A model generated the notes under the pieces. The model was given only the letters and a program-made list of their open reading frames with translations, was not told the origin of the DNA and made no database searches. Made by a program: the position numbers and the translations under genes. A stretch of 64,000 nt of DNA from Sphingomonas taxi. Its GTDB lineage: Bacteria > Pseudomonadota > Alphaproteobacteria > Sphingomonadales > Sphingomonadaceae. The stretch is taken from the NCBI RefSeq assembly GCF_000764535.1, contig NZ_CP009571.1:3793501-3857500 (forward strand), read 5' to 3'. Positions 37,479-46,178 of this stretch are shown one piece after another (the stretch's first letter is position 1; each line of letters opens with the position of its first letter).

Positions 37479-37985
37479 ATGCGCGCTCTCTGCCTTGCTC
37501 CGCTCCTGCTGCTCGCCGCCTGCGGCAGTGGCCAAAAGTCCAACGGTGCGGACAATGCCGCGGCACGCTTCGTGCCGCCGGCGACGCAGCCGCCCAAGCC
37601 ACTGCCGGGGCAGGAGCACAGCAATCCGATCACCGCCTATGTCGGCAAATATCCGGGCGATACGGTCGCCGGGGTCGGCTTCTACGACCGGACCGAGGTA
37701 TCGCGCGCGCTGATCGATGCGATCGGCGACGACACGTTGCGCCATCGCTTCACCGCGCATGACGCGGTCAGCGTGCCGATCTTCCAGACCAAGGACGGGC
37801 GCATCGCCGCGCATGGCTGCGAAGCGCACAATTGCGACGGCAAGGACTGGACCTTCCTCGTCGCCCCCGACGGAACGCGCGGCGAGGCCTGTTACCACGA
37901 TGGCGAGACGATGGGCGCGACCAGCCGCTGGTATGCCGCCGGCAGTCCGCCGAAATCCCGTCCCGGCGATTGCCCCCAGGAGTAA
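37479..37985 (+). CDS. Putative lipoprotein
   Basis: A 168-residue exported protein with a lipobox: MRALCLAPLLLLAACGS, so lipidation is expected at Cys15. The mature part has Pro-rich residues 38-50 and a globular domain with four more cysteines (HGCEAHNCDGKDW, GEACYHDG, GDCPQE) that could form disulphides. The segment KDWTFLVAPDG is like DUF-type inhibitor or Ivy-like folds, but I do not recognise the family. It starts 4 nt before the PEBP gene region and is on the same strand, likely cotranscribed. Confidence 0.75.
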   Translation: MRALCLAPLLLLAACGSGQKSNGADNAAARFVPPATQPPKPLPGQEHSNPITAYVGKYPGDTVAGVGFYDRTEVSRALIDAIGDDTLRHRFTAHDAVSVPIFQTKDGRIAAHGCEAHNCDGKDWTFLVAPDGTRGEACYHDGETMGATSRWYAAGSPPKSRPGDCPQE

Positions 37986-37988
37986 GCG

Positions 37989-38609
37989 ATGCTCGAACAC
38001 GTTCCTGCCTGGCTCGGCCAGGCGCTCAGCGGCGTCCGCGCCGGCGCCGACAAGCTGGCGATTGCCCGGCCCGAACTTGGCGCCACGTTTCCCGCGCTCG
38101 ATCTCACCAGCCCGGCGTTCGCCGATGGCGCGCCATTGCCCGACCGGTTCACCGCGGATGGCGAGGGCGTATCGCCGCCGCTGACCTGGGGCGCCGCGCC
38201 GGCGGGCACCGCGCTGTTCGCGCTGCTGGTCGAAGACGCCGATGCGCCGGCGCCGCAGCCGCTCGTCCATGCGGTGATATGGGGGATCGCCGCGGATGCC
38301 GGGCGCCTCGAAGAGGGCGCGATCGTCGGTGATGGTGCCGGATCGCCCGACCGCGATGTCGGGCGCAATTCCTACCTGCGCGAGGGCTGGTTGCCGCCCG
38401 ATCCGCCGACCGGCCACGGTGCGCATCGCTACGTGTTCCAGCTGTTCGCGCTTGGTCCGGATGTCGGGGCGCCGGGCGAGACGCCGGGTCGCACCGCGAT
38501 TATCGAGGCGATGGCGGGGCATGTGCTCGCCGCCGGAGTGTTGACCGCAACCTATGGTCGCGGCGAGGCGGCGGCGGTCGGCCCGGTCGGGGCCGCCGCG
38601 CCCGCCTGA
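37989..38609 (+). CDS. YbhB/YbcL family (PEBP/Raf kinase inhibitor-like) protein
   Basis: A 206-residue phosphatidylethanolamine-binding-type protein. Typical motifs: FADGAPLPDRFTADGEGVSPPLTWGAAPAGT, ALLVEDADAPAP, HAVIWGI, and the anion site YLREGWLPPDPPTGHGAHRYVFQLFAL. Bacterial members are small ligand-binding proteins of unclear role. No signal peptide; an N-terminal helix of about 30 residues precedes the domain. Follows the lipoprotein stop by 3 nt. Confidence 0.92.
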   Translation: MLEHVPAWLGQALSGVRAGADKLAIARPELGATFPALDLTSPAFADGAPLPDRFTADGEGVSPPLTWGAAPAGTALFALLVEDADAPAPQPLVHAVIWGIAADAGRLEEGAIVGDGAGSPDRDVGRNSYLREGWLPPDPPTGHGAHRYVFQLFALGPDVGAPGETPGRTAIIEAMAGHVLAAGVLTATYGRGEAAAVGPVGAAAPA

Positions 38610-38613
38610 GTCA

Positions 38614-38724
38614 TCATGCGATCGGCGTGACCGGCACCGCGGCGCTGATTGCGACGGCAGCGAAGGCGAGGGCGGCGACGACCGAGAAAGCGGTGCGCTG
38701 GGCGAGTTCGAGGCGGAGAAACAT
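38614..38724 (-). CDS. Small single-span membrane protein (36 aa)
   Basis: Short open frame of 36 codons: MFLRLELAQRTAFSVVAALAF then AAVAISAAVPVTPIA. It has an amphipathic N-terminal stretch and one hydrophobic segment (residues 13-30). AAAGGGA lies 9 nt upstream of the ATG. I have an impression, not checked, that similar short frames occur in other sphingomonads. A signal-anchored microprotein is the best reading. The stop is 4 nt from the end of the convergent PEBP gene. Function unknown. Confidence 0.5.
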   Translation of the reverse strand: MFLRLELAQRTAFSVVAALAFAAVAISAAVPVTPIA

Positions 38725-38889
38725 GGCGTTGGTCCCTTTGCTGATCGGGGCGAACCGTTCGCCGCCGATGCTAGGGACGTTGCAGCCATCGTGCCAGAAA
38801 CAAAAAACGGTTGATTTCTGCCGATTTTCGTGGTGAGGTGAGATGCGCTTGGGAAATCCCGCCAGCCGCATCCGTACGTTGCGCCAAGA

Positions 38890-39945
38890 TCAGGCGGCGC
38901 AGACCCGGTCGCGGCCCTCGGCCTTGGCCGTGTAGAGCAGACGGTCGGCGCGATCGAAGGCATCGGTGAGCGTCTCGCCGGCATGGACCGCGGTCACGCC
39001 GATCGACACCGTCACCTGCCCCAGCGGGCGGTCGCTCTCGCGCAAGCGGAAGCGCTTTACCGAGATCGCGTCGCGCACGTCGTCGAGTCGCGCTGCCGCA
39101 TCCGCCAGCGCGACGCCGTGCAGCAGCACCGCGAATTCCTCGCCGCCGTGCCTGACGACGAGATGATCGCCGCACGCATCGGCGAGCGTCCGCGCCACCG
39201 CGCTGAGTACGCGGTCGCCAATCGGATGGCCGTGGACGTCGTTGATCCGCTTGAACCGGTCTATGTCGCATACGGCGAGGCAGAAGGGACCGTCGTGCTC
39301 GCGCCGTACCGCGAACGCCTCATCGAACGCGCGGCGGTTGGGCAGGCCGGTCAGCGGATCGCGCCGCGCGGTGTCGTTCGCCTCGGCCAGCTTGGCGCGC
39401 AACGCCTCGGCCTCGTCGGTCGCCTTGGCCAGCCGCATCTCCGCCTCGCGGATGCGGGTGAGCATCGCGCCGGTGATCCGTGCGATCTCGTCGAGCCCCG
39501 CGGCGGCGGGGATGGCCGGCGTATTGTGGCGGATCGCCGCCGCGCTCTGCGCGAGATCGCGACCGAAGCCGCGCGTCTCGTCCTGCATCTCGCGCATCAT
39601 CGTCGCGAAACCGTCGACCTGCGCCTGCGTCTTCGCCACCAAAACGGCGGCATCGTCGTCGCGTGCATCGGGTTCGCCCTGGCGCCTGTCGGCCTGCGAC
39701 TCGACGGCGGCGCCGCCGGTGCTCACCGTCCCGCCCAGCGCTTCGATATCGGTGCGGCTGAGCCGGATGCCGCCGTCGGTCAGCCGGCGCACCGCCTGGG
39801 CGATGGCGCCATGCGGATCGGCGATGACGTCATAGGCGAAGCTGTAATGCGTCGGTTCCGGCGACAGGCCGTGATCCGCCAGGAAGTGGCCGATCTGCCC
39901 GAACAGATCGACCTTTCCGTCCTTCCTCGCTGCAATCCCGCGCAT
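38890..39945 (-). CDS. GGDEF diguanylate cyclase
   Basis: A 351-residue soluble diguanylate cyclase that makes c-di-GMP from GTP. The C-terminal GGDEF domain begins at DPLTGLPNRRAFDEAF, has the metal and GTP residues in CDIDRFKRINDVHGHPIGD, and the signature as GGEEF (RHGGEEFAVLL), an active variant. The N-terminal about 160 residues (IGHFLADHGLSPEPTHYSFAYDVI, DDAAVLVAKTQAQVDGFATMM) are helical and resemble the N-terminus of other sphingomonad and Caulobacter DGCs. ATG at 39945 has AAGG upstream; a GTG at 39969 is an alternative. Monocistronic. Confidence 0.92.
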   Translation of the reverse strand: MRGIAARKDGKVDLFGQIGHFLADHGLSPEPTHYSFAYDVIADPHGAIAQAVRRLTDGGIRLSRTDIEALGGTVSTGGAAVESQADRRQGEPDARDDDAAVLVAKTQAQVDGFATMMREMQDETRGFGRDLAQSAAAIRHNTPAIPAAAGLDEIARITGAMLTRIREAEMRLAKATDEAEALRAKLAEANDTARRDPLTGLPNRRAFDEAFAVRREHDGPFCLAVCDIDRFKRINDVHGHPIGDRVLSAVARTLADACGDHLVVRHGGEEFAVLLHGVALADAAARLDDVRDAISVKRFRLRESDRPLGQVTVSIGVTAVHAGETLTDAFDRADRLLYTAKAEGRDRVCAA

Positions 39946-40007
39946 GCCCCACCCTTCGTTCGCAAGCACTTATAAATACTATTACTTAGCGTAGGGTTTC
40001 GAAAAGA

Positions 40008-40538
40008 TCAGGAATGGTGAAGCTTGCGCACCGCGGCGAGCGTCAGCGCCACGTGCTGCGCCGGGTTCATGTCGTCGTGGACGAACGCGACGCGGCCGTC
40101 GGATGCGATGACGTAGCTGGTCCGCTTGGTCAGCGCGCGCCCGCCGCCGTTGAGCGCGACGTCATAGCCCTTGATGACGTTCGGCCCGGCACTGGCGACC
40201 GCGAACTTGCCCGCGCATTTCTCCGCGGAGAAGCGCTGGAGCGTCGGTACGTCGTCCGCCGACATGCCGATCACCGTCGCGCCGGCCTTCTGGAAGTCGG
40301 GGATCGCCTCGGCGAAGGCATGCGCCTCGGCATTGCAGCCGCCGGTGAACGCCGCCGGGAAGAAATACAGCACCACCGGCCCCTTCTTGAGCTGCTGTGC
40401 CAGGTCGACCCCGACCACCTGCCCGGCGACCGCCCCGCGGGTGGAAAAGGTCGGCGCCTTGGCACCGACCGGCAGGCCGGCGAGCGCGGGGGTGGCGATC
40501 AGGGCGACGGCGGCAATGGCGGCGGGGAACAGGCGCAT
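40008..40538 (-). CDS. Secreted peroxiredoxin (AhpC/TSA, Bcp-like)
   Basis: A 176-residue thiol peroxidase with a signal peptide (MRLFPAAIAAVALIATPALA), so it acts in the periplasm. The peroxidatic site PxxxTxxC is PAAFTGGC with Cys68, and Cys108 (SAEKC) may be the resolving cysteine, as in PrxQ/Bcp proteins where the spacing is variable. The rest (VIGMSADDVPTLQRFS, KRTSYVIASDGRVAFVH) is standard for the family. Divergent from the hisN-like gene. Confidence 0.93.
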   Translation of the reverse strand: MRLFPAAIAAVALIATPALAGLPVGAKAPTFSTRGAVAGQVVGVDLAQQLKKGPVVLYFFPAAFTGGCNAEAHAFAEAIPDFQKAGATVIGMSADDVPTLQRFSAEKCAGKFAVASAGPNVIKGYDVALNGGGRALTKRTSYVIASDGRVAFVHDDMNPAQHVALTLAAVRKLHHS

Positions 40539-40601
40539 GGGATATCCTCTCGACTTTCGTGCACTCTAGCGTGGCGCGGGGCGGCGCGATAGGGCTGGCC
40601 C

Positions 40602-41417
40602 ATGCCGATCACCGCCGCCGATATCCAGCTCGCCAGCCGCCTCGCCGACGCCGCCGGCGCCGCGATCCGTCCCTATTTCCGCGCCGAGCATGGCGTCGAA
40701 TTCAAGGACGATCATTCGCCCGTCACCCGCGCCGACCGCGAAGCGGAGGCGGCGATGCGCAAATTGCTCGATGCCGAGGCGGCGGGCGACGGCGTGATCG
40801 GCGAGGAATATGGCGAGAAGCCCGGCGTGACGGGGCGGCAATGGGTGCTCGACCCGATCGACGGCACGCGCAGCTTCACCGTCGGTCGCGCGATCTTCGG
40901 CACGCTGATCGCGTTGGTCGAGGACGGCTGGCCGCTGCTCGGCATCATCGACCAGCCGGTGCAGCGCGAACGCTGGCTCGGCGTCGCCGGCCGCCCGACG
41001 ACGTTGAACGGCCGGCCGACGCGCACGCGGACCTGTCAGCAGCTCGAAGGCGCGGTGCTCGCCACCACCAGCCCGCATCTGTTCGCCGAGGACGACGTGC
41101 CGCATTACATGGCGCTCGTCGCCGCCGCCTCGGGCGGCCATACGCGGCAGGGGCCGGTCTATGGCGGCGACTGCTACAATTACGGGCTGCTGGCGAGCGG
41201 GCAGCTCGACATCGTCGTCGAATCGGGGCTGCAATTGTACGATTTCGCCGCGCTGGTGCCGGTGGTCGAGGGCGCGGGCGGTCGCATGTGCGACTGGAAC
41301 GGCGACCCCCTGACCTCGGCGAGCGCCGGCCACGTCCTCGCGATCGGCGACCCGGCGCGCACCGACGACGTGCTTGAGGCGATCCGCGCGACCGCGGGGA
41401 ACGACCACGGTCATTGA
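40602..41417 (+). CDS. hisN: Histidinol-phosphatase, inositol-monophosphatase family
   Basis: A 271-residue Mg2+-dependent phosphatase of the IMPase fold. Metal residues are in GEEYGEK, DPIDGTRSFTVGR (the WVLDPIDGTRSF motif) and the C-terminal LQLYDFAALVPVVEGAGG. GGDCYNYGLLASGQLDIVVE is characteristic of the HisN group that completes histidine synthesis in many actinobacteria and alphaproteobacteria; inositol-1-phosphatase activity cannot be ruled out. Followed by a REPIN-like element and the convergent AsmA gene. Confidence 0.88.
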   Translation: MPITAADIQLASRLADAAGAAIRPYFRAEHGVEFKDDHSPVTRADREAEAAMRKLLDAEAAGDGVIGEEYGEKPGVTGRQWVLDPIDGTRSFTVGRAIFGTLIALVEDGWPLLGIIDQPVQRERWLGVAGRPTTLNGRPTRTRTCQQLEGAVLATTSPHLFAEDDVPHYMALVAAASGGHTRQGPVYGGDCYNYGLLASGQLDIVVESGLQLYDFAALVPVVEGAGGRMCDWNGDPLTSASAGHVLAIGDPARTDDVLEAIRATAGNDHGH

Positions 41418-41438
41418 GGGAATCCCATACCCCACTCC

Positions 41439-41530
41439 GTCATCCCCGCGCAGGCGGGGATCCATACACGCTGACGTAGCGGCTTAAAGGGGGACCCGCG
41501 CGTCTGGATCCCCGCCTACGCGGGGATGAC
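41439..41530. repeat. REPIN-like element, family A copy 1
   Basis: About 92-bp imperfect inverted repeat. The left end GTCATCCCCGCGCAGGCGGG continues to GATCCAT; the right end is its reverse complement (ATCCCCGCCTACGCGGGG, then ATGAC). Each end is itself a hairpin. The middle differs between copies. It lies between convergent hisN and the AsmA gene and could end both transcripts. Copies 2 and 3 are at 44510 and 51190. Confidence 0.85.
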
Positions 41531-41537
41531 AACGAGG

Positions 41538-43679
41538 TCAGAATATCCCCAGGAACTTCTTCCGCTGGCTCTTCTTTTCGCCGCCGGTCGTCTTGCCGTC
41601 CTCGTCCTTCGCCGTCGTGCCGTGGCCGACGTCGTCGCGCGCTTGCCCCTTCGTCGTCCGCTGCGCCTGCGCCGTCGCGCCGGACAGCACCGGCCCGCAC
41701 GCCGCCGACTTGGCATCGCCGACGTCGACGAACGCCAGCACCCCCGCCAGCGGCGTCGCGACCAGCGCGAGCCCCAGCCCCGCGCCCGCGCGCCCGAGCA
41801 ACTGGTCGCTGATGACATTGAGCTTCGGTGCCGCGAAATAGCCGCCGACGCCGACCGGCGACTGGCCCGAGAACAGGCTGAACTTCTTGCCGTCCGCACG
41901 GAAGGCGAGATCGACCGCCTCGGTCCTGAAGCTGAACCCGCCGCGGCCGACGATGACGTTCTTGGTCGTGTCGATCAGGATCGGGTCCGCCGCCGCGACG
42001 CCGTTGCGCACGGTGAAGCCGATCAGCCCGCAATTCACCTCGACCGGCTTCTTCAGCTTGTCCTCGAACATCTTCTGCACGAACGTGCCGAGATCGAGCT
42101 CGGCGAGCTGGACGTTGCGTGTCCACAATTGGCCGTGCGGCATGACGAAGGCGATCCGCCCTCGCGCGGTGCTGAGCGAATCGTGGATCGAATCGCCGCG
42201 CCCCTCGAGCTGGATGCGTCCCTTGATCGTCCCCGTCGTCCCCGCCTCGGCGACGCCATAGCCAGCGAGCAATTTGCCCATCGGCGTCGGCGACAGGCGG
42301 ATGTCATAGGTGTCGCGCGCCGGCCGCTGGCGCGTATCGAACACCACGTCGGCGGCGACGTTGCCGCGCGCCATCGCCATTGTCAGCGGCGACAGCGCCA
42401 GCCGGCCGCGCTCCAGATCGAGCGTCATGTCGATGTCGCTGATCGGCAGGTTGCGCGAGCGCACCCGTGCGATCGTCCATTTCAGATCGGCGTCGAAGCG
42501 CTGCATCGTCGCGATCGGCAGCGCCGCCTCGGGCAGGATGCGCTGCGGCGCGGCACCAGTGGCGCGCGCGGCGGCGAGCGCGCCCTTGGTCGCGACGATA
42601 TCGGGATTGTAGCCGATGAACGGTGCGGCATCGATGATGTCGAGCGTCTTGGTCGATAGCTGCGAATCGAGATGCAGCCGCTCGCCGTTGGTGATCTTCA
42701 GCGTGCCGGCGACGTCGCTTGCCCCGACTACGCCGCTCATGCGGGTGAAATTATAGACCTGCCCCTGCTGCATTAGTTGCGCTTTCAGCCGGTAGATGCG
42801 CGTATTGGGGATGGCGACGCCGATGATGCCGAGCAGCTCGGACAGGTTGCGGCCGCGCGCACGCGTCTGCAACGGCACGCCCTCGATCGCTGCGATCGAC
42901 GGCAACGTGCCCGAGACGTCGAGCACGTTGTGTGCCGCCCAGGCGCGCATCACCAATTCGTTCTTGCCGCGGTTGACCGTCGCGTCGGGGGCGAGCAGCC
43001 GCGCAGTGACGCGGAACGGCGTGCCGCGCACCAGTCCGTCGCCCTCGACGCCGACCGCACGGCCGATCCGCGCATCGGTCGAGCGGATATCGTCGACCTT
43101 GAGGTCGGCGAGCAATTGCATGCGCGGGTCGCGATAGCGCACGCTCGTGCCGCGCACCGTCGCGGTTTCGATGCGCGGGAAGTCGAGCGGCTTGCCGCCC
43201 TTCTTGTCGCTGAACGTCCACGTGTTGGCGGTATGCGCGCGGTTCCATTCGAGATCGACCGCGCCGTCGGTGAGATCGAGCCAGTAGAGATGCCGCTTGC
43301 CCCACAACAGCGACAGCGGCGCGATCCGCGTGTCGATCCGCGCCGCCTGGAACAGATAGGGTCGCGTCGCCCACTCCGGATTGGCGATCGTCATCTGCTC
43401 GGCGACGAACTTGATGCGGAACGGCGCGAAATAGAGCTGGAAATCGCCCGCCACCGTCACCGGCCGATGCGTCTGGCCGCCGACGAATCGCTCGAACGGA
43501 TGGCGCAGGAAACGGCCCTTGGTGATATAGAGCACCAGCCAGATCGCGACGATCAGCCCGACCAGCGTCAACAGGATGTTACGGACGATCCGCCAGACGC
43601 GGCGGCGCTGCGGAGCGACCGCGGCGGGAGGGGGCGGCGGCGCGGCAGCCGGTTCCGGAGCGGGGGGCGGCATATCCAT
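41538..43679 (-). CDS. AsmA family envelope protein
   Basis: A 713-residue membrane-anchored protein. A Pro/Ala-rich cytoplasmic N-terminus is followed by one transmembrane helix (about 30-52, NILLTLVGLIVAIWLVLYI) and then a long periplasmic beta-rich part with AsmA features (FVAEQMTIANPEWATRPYLFQAARIDTRIAPLSLLW, the C-terminal AsmA_2-like GDSIHDSLSTARGRIAFVM and DLGTFVQKMFEDKLKKPVEVNC). The tail is Lys/Gly/Thr-rich and charged. Large relatives (TamB, YdbH) move phospholipid between membranes; this is probable but not shown for this protein. Confidence 0.92.
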   Translation of the reverse strand: MDMPPPAPEPAAAPPPPPAAVAPQRRRVWRIVRNILLTLVGLIVAIWLVLYITKGRFLRHPFERFVGGQTHRPVTVAGDFQLYFAPFRIKFVAEQMTIANPEWATRPYLFQAARIDTRIAPLSLLWGKRHLYWLDLTDGAVDLEWNRAHTANTWTFSDKKGGKPLDFPRIETATVRGTSVRYRDPRMQLLADLKVDDIRSTDARIGRAVGVEGDGLVRGTPFRVTARLLAPDATVNRGKNELVMRAWAAHNVLDVSGTLPSIAAIEGVPLQTRARGRNLSELLGIIGVAIPNTRIYRLKAQLMQQGQVYNFTRMSGVVGASDVAGTLKITNGERLHLDSQLSTKTLDIIDAAPFIGYNPDIVATKGALAAARATGAAPQRILPEAALPIATMQRFDADLKWTIARVRSRNLPISDIDMTLDLERGRLALSPLTMAMARGNVAADVVFDTRQRPARDTYDIRLSPTPMGKLLAGYGVAEAGTTGTIKGRIQLEGRGDSIHDSLSTARGRIAFVMPHGQLWTRNVQLAELDLGTFVQKMFEDKLKKPVEVNCGLIGFTVRNGVAAADPILIDTTKNVIVGRGGFSFRTEAVDLAFRADGKKFSLFSGQSPVGVGGYFAAPKLNVISDQLLGRAGAGLGLALVATPLAGVLAFVDVGDAKSAACGPVLSGATAQAQRTTKGQARDDVGHGTTAKDEDGKTTGGEKKSQRKKFLGIF

Positions 43680-43841
43680 CGCCGCCTGAATCGCGCCAGC
43701 GCTCGTTCCGGTTCCGCATCGGTTGCGTTTCCTCGCGGGGTCGGCTAGGGGCCCCGCTTCCCGAGCGAGGCGCTACAGGACTGCCCGGCCATCAAGGGCT
43801 GCCGCGGCGGTTCATGCCATGCTCACAGCGAAAGGACCAAA

Positions 43842-44045
43842 ATGCCCAAGCTCAAGACCAAGAGTGGCGTCAAGAAGCGCTTCAAGCTGACCGCCAGCGG
43901 CCTGCTGAAGCACGGCGTCGCCGGCAAGCGCCACCGCCTGATCAGCCACAACAGCAAGTACATCCGCCAGAACCGCGGCACCAAGGTGCTGTCGAAGGCC
44001 GACACCGCGACGGTGAAGGCCTGGGCGCCGTACGGCCTCAAGTAA
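43842..44045 (+). CDS. rpmI: 50S ribosomal protein L35
   Basis: Ribosomal protein L35 with 67 residues, the normal length. Sequence MPKLKTKSGVKKRFKLTASG and KRHRLISHNSKYIRQNRGTKVLS is typical. AAAGGA lies 5 nt before the ATG. First gene of the rpmI-rplT pair. infC, which commonly stands upstream, is not in front of it; the 160 bp upstream include a hairpin-rich leader (CGGGG/CCCCG arms around 43735-43758) but no gene. Confidence 0.98.
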   Translation: MPKLKTKSGVKKRFKLTASGLLKHGVAGKRHRLISHNSKYIRQNRGTKVLSKADTATVKAWAPYGLK

Positions 44046-44057
44046 GGACATCAGGAC

Positions 44058-44423
44058 ATGGCACGCGTCAAACGTGGTGTAACCACCCGCGCCAAGCACA
44101 AGAGGATTCTTGAGCAGGCCAAGGGCTATTACGGCCGCCGCAAGAACACCATCCGTATCGCCCGTCAGGCCGTCGAAAAGGCCGGGCAGTACGCCTATCG
44201 CGACCGCAAGGTCAAAAAGCGGACCTTCCGCGGCCTGTGGATCCAGCGCATCAACGCCGGCGTCCGCGCCGAGGGTCTGACCTATTCGCAGTTCATGCAC
44301 GGCCTCAAGCTCGCCGGTGTCCAGCTCGACCGCAAGGTTCTGGCCGACATCGCGATGCACGAGAGCGCCGCATTCAGCGCGATCATCGCCCAGGCGAAGG
44401 CCGCGCTGCCCCAGGCCGCGTAA
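44058..44423 (+). CDS. rplT: 50S ribosomal protein L20
   Basis: Ribosomal protein L20, 121 residues. Strongly conserved: [52 protein letters not shown] and [16 protein letters not shown]20 binds 23S rRNA early in 50S assembly. It lies 12 nt after rpmI and is followed by a strong terminator at 44448-44485. In many bacteria L20 represses the operon through a leader mRNA site; whether that occurs here cannot be told. Confidence 0.98.
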   Translation: MARVKRGVTTRAKHKRILEQAKGYYGRRKNTIRIARQAVEKAGQYAYRDRKVKKRTFRGLWIQRINAGVRAEGLTYSQFMHGLKLAGVQLDRKVLADIAMHESAAFSAIIAQAKAALPQAA

Positions 44424-44447
44424 GCGATCGGGACTGCAGACGGATCG

Positions 44448-44485
44448 GGGCGCCGGTGGGACACCACCGGCGCCCTTTTTCGTTT
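44448..44485 (+). terminator. Rho-independent terminator after rplT
   Basis: A 12-bp perfect stem GGGCGCCGGTGG / CCACCGGCGCCC with a 4-nt loop (44448-44475) is followed by TTTTTCGTTTT. It ends the rpmI-rplT transcript 25 bases after the rplT stop codon. Confidence 0.92.
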
Positions 44486-44509
44486 TCGGGCCATTCCCCT
44501 CTCCCCATT

Positions 44510-44602
44510 GTCATCCCCGCGTAGGCGGGGATCCATAAACGCTGACGTCCATGCTGGAGGCGCAACACCTGCGCGTCTGGATCCCCGCCTTCGCGGGGAT
44601 GC
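44510..44602. repeat. REPIN-like element, family A copy 2
   Basis: Same architecture as at 41439: GTCATCCCCGCGTAGGCGGG continuing to GATCCAT on the left, CGCGTCTGGATCCCCGCC and TTCGCGGGGATG on the right. The variable centre is different. It lies between the rplT terminator and the GIY-YIG gene, so it is in the 5' region of the GIY-YIG-pheS unit. Confidence 0.85.
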
Positions 44603-44649
44603 CGATGAAGCGGGGGGCGGACACCTCCCCAAACCGGAAGGCATAGCGG

Positions 44650-44967
44650 ATGGAATGGCAGCCCTGCGTCTACATCCTCGCCAGTCGCCGACACGGCACG
44701 CTCTACGTCGGCGTCACCTCGAACCTCATCGGACGGCTGATCCAGCATCGTGAAGGATTGATCCCGGGGTTCACCTCCCGCTACGGCGTGCATCGTCTGG
44801 TCTGGTACGATGTGGCGGACACGATGGAAGCTGCTATCCATCGCGAGAAGCAGCTCAAGCGATGGAACCGCGACTGGAAGCTGCGGCTCATCGAAGAGCA
44901 TAATCCCGGCTGGGATGATCTGGCGCTCGGCCTCGGCCTGCCGCCTGTGAAAGAGAGCGATACGTGA
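44650..44967 (+). CDS. GIY-YIG nuclease superfamily protein
   Basis: A 105-residue protein made of one GIY-YIG domain. The motif appears as [23 protein letters not shown] and Y-V-G replace GIY and YIG as in the small UPF0213/YhbQ-related group, with Arg in [10 protein letters not shown] and Glu in HREKQLKRW. These single-domain proteins are common in sphingomonads; their substrate is unknown. The stop overlaps the GTG start of pheS by 4 nt (GTGA), which couples it to an essential gene. Confidence 0.9.
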   Translation: MEWQPCVYILASRRHGTLYVGVTSNLIGRLIQHREGLIPGFTSRYGVHRLVWYDVADTMEAAIHREKQLKRWNRDWKLRLIEEHNPGWDDLALGLGLPPVKESDT

Positions 44968-46070
44968 CCGAAGACCTCGATACCCTGCGCGACCATCTGC
45001 TGACCGCGATTCCCGCCGCGGCGAGCGCCGACGCGCTCGAAGCGCTCCGCGTCGAGGCGCTCGGCAAGCAGGGCAGCGTCTCGCAACTGCTCAAGACGCT
45101 CGGCAAGATGAGCCCCGAGCAGCGGCAGACGGAAGGGCCGCGGATCAACGGCCTGCGCGAGGCCGTCGCCGAGGCGATCGCCACGCGCAAGGCGAGCCTC
45201 GACCGCGCCGCGCTCGACGCGCGTCTTGCCGGCGAGACGATCGACATGACGCTGCCCGCCGAGGCGCCGCTCGCCGGCACCGTCCATCCGGTCAGCCAGG
45301 TGATGGACGAACTTGCCGAAATCTTCGCCGACCTCGGCTTCGCGGTCGCCACCGGGCCGGAGATCGAGGACGACTGGCACAATTTCACCGCGCTCAACAT
45401 TCCCGAGACGCATCCGGCGCGCGCGATGCACGACACCTTCTATTTCCCCGACGGCGACGCGGGCGAGAAGCGGATGCTGCTGCGCACGCATACCTCGCCG
45501 GTGCAGATCCGCACGATGCTGCAACAGCAGCCGCCGATCCGCATCATCGCGCCCGGCCGCACCTATCGGTCGGACAGCGACGCGACGCACACGCCGATGT
45601 TCCATCAGGTCGAGGGGCTGGTGATCGACAAGGGGATCACGCTCGGCCATCTCAAATGGACGCTGGAGACCTTCCTAAAGGCGTTCTTCGAGCGCGACGA
45701 TATCGTCCTGCGCCTGCGCCCGAGCTATTTCCCCTTCACCGAACCCTCGGCGGAGGTCGACGTCGGCTATACGATCGAGAAGGGCAAGCGCGTCATCGGT
45801 GGCCATCCCGGCAGCAAGGGGGGCGGCGGCTGGATGGAGGTGCTCGGCTCCGGCATGGTCCACCCCAAGGTGATCGCGTCGTGCGGGCTCGATCCCGAGG
45901 AATGGCAGGGCTTCGCCTTCGGCTGCGGCATCGACCGGCTGGCGATGCTCAAATACGGCATGGACGACCTGCGGCCGTTCTTCGACGGCGATATCCGCTG
46001 GCTGAAACATTACGGCTTCTCGGCGCTCGACGTGCCGACGCTGTCGGGCGGTGTCGGCGCAGGCGCGTGA
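44964..46070 (+). CDS. pheS: Phenylalanine--tRNA ligase alpha subunit
   Basis: Alpha subunit (368 residues) of the heterotetrameric class II phenylalanyl-tRNA synthetase. N-terminal coiled coil (about 1-90), then the catalytic domain with motif 1 ([34 protein letters not shown]), motif 2 ([33 protein letters not shown]) and motif 3 ([17 protein letters not shown]). Start is GTG at 44964, overlapping the GIY-YIG stop. The beta subunit follows 108 nt downstream. Confidence 0.98.
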   Translation: MTEDLDTLRDHLLTAIPAAASADALEALRVEALGKQGSVSQLLKTLGKMSPEQRQTEGPRINGLREAVAEAIATRKASLDRAALDARLAGETIDMTLPAEAPLAGTVHPVSQVMDELAEIFADLGFAVATGPEIEDDWHNFTALNIPETHPARAMHDTFYFPDGDAGEKRMLLRTHTSPVQIRTMLQQQPPIRIIAPGRTYRSDSDATHTPMFHQVEGLVIDKGITLGHLKWTLETFLKAFFERDDIVLRLRPSYFPFTEPSAEVDVGYTIEKGKRVIGGHPGSKGGGGWMEVLGSGMVHPKVIASCGLDPEEWQGFAFGCGIDRLAMLKYGMDDLRPFFDGDIRWLKHYGFSALDVPTLSGGVGAGA

Positions 46071-46178
46071 CGCCGTCCCCGATCGGAAGCGCATGATGGC
46101 GGGTGCAGGTGGTTGGTACGAACCGCCCGCATCCATGGGTCCCGGCGGGCGCCGGGATGACGAAGGTCTGGAATCGAT

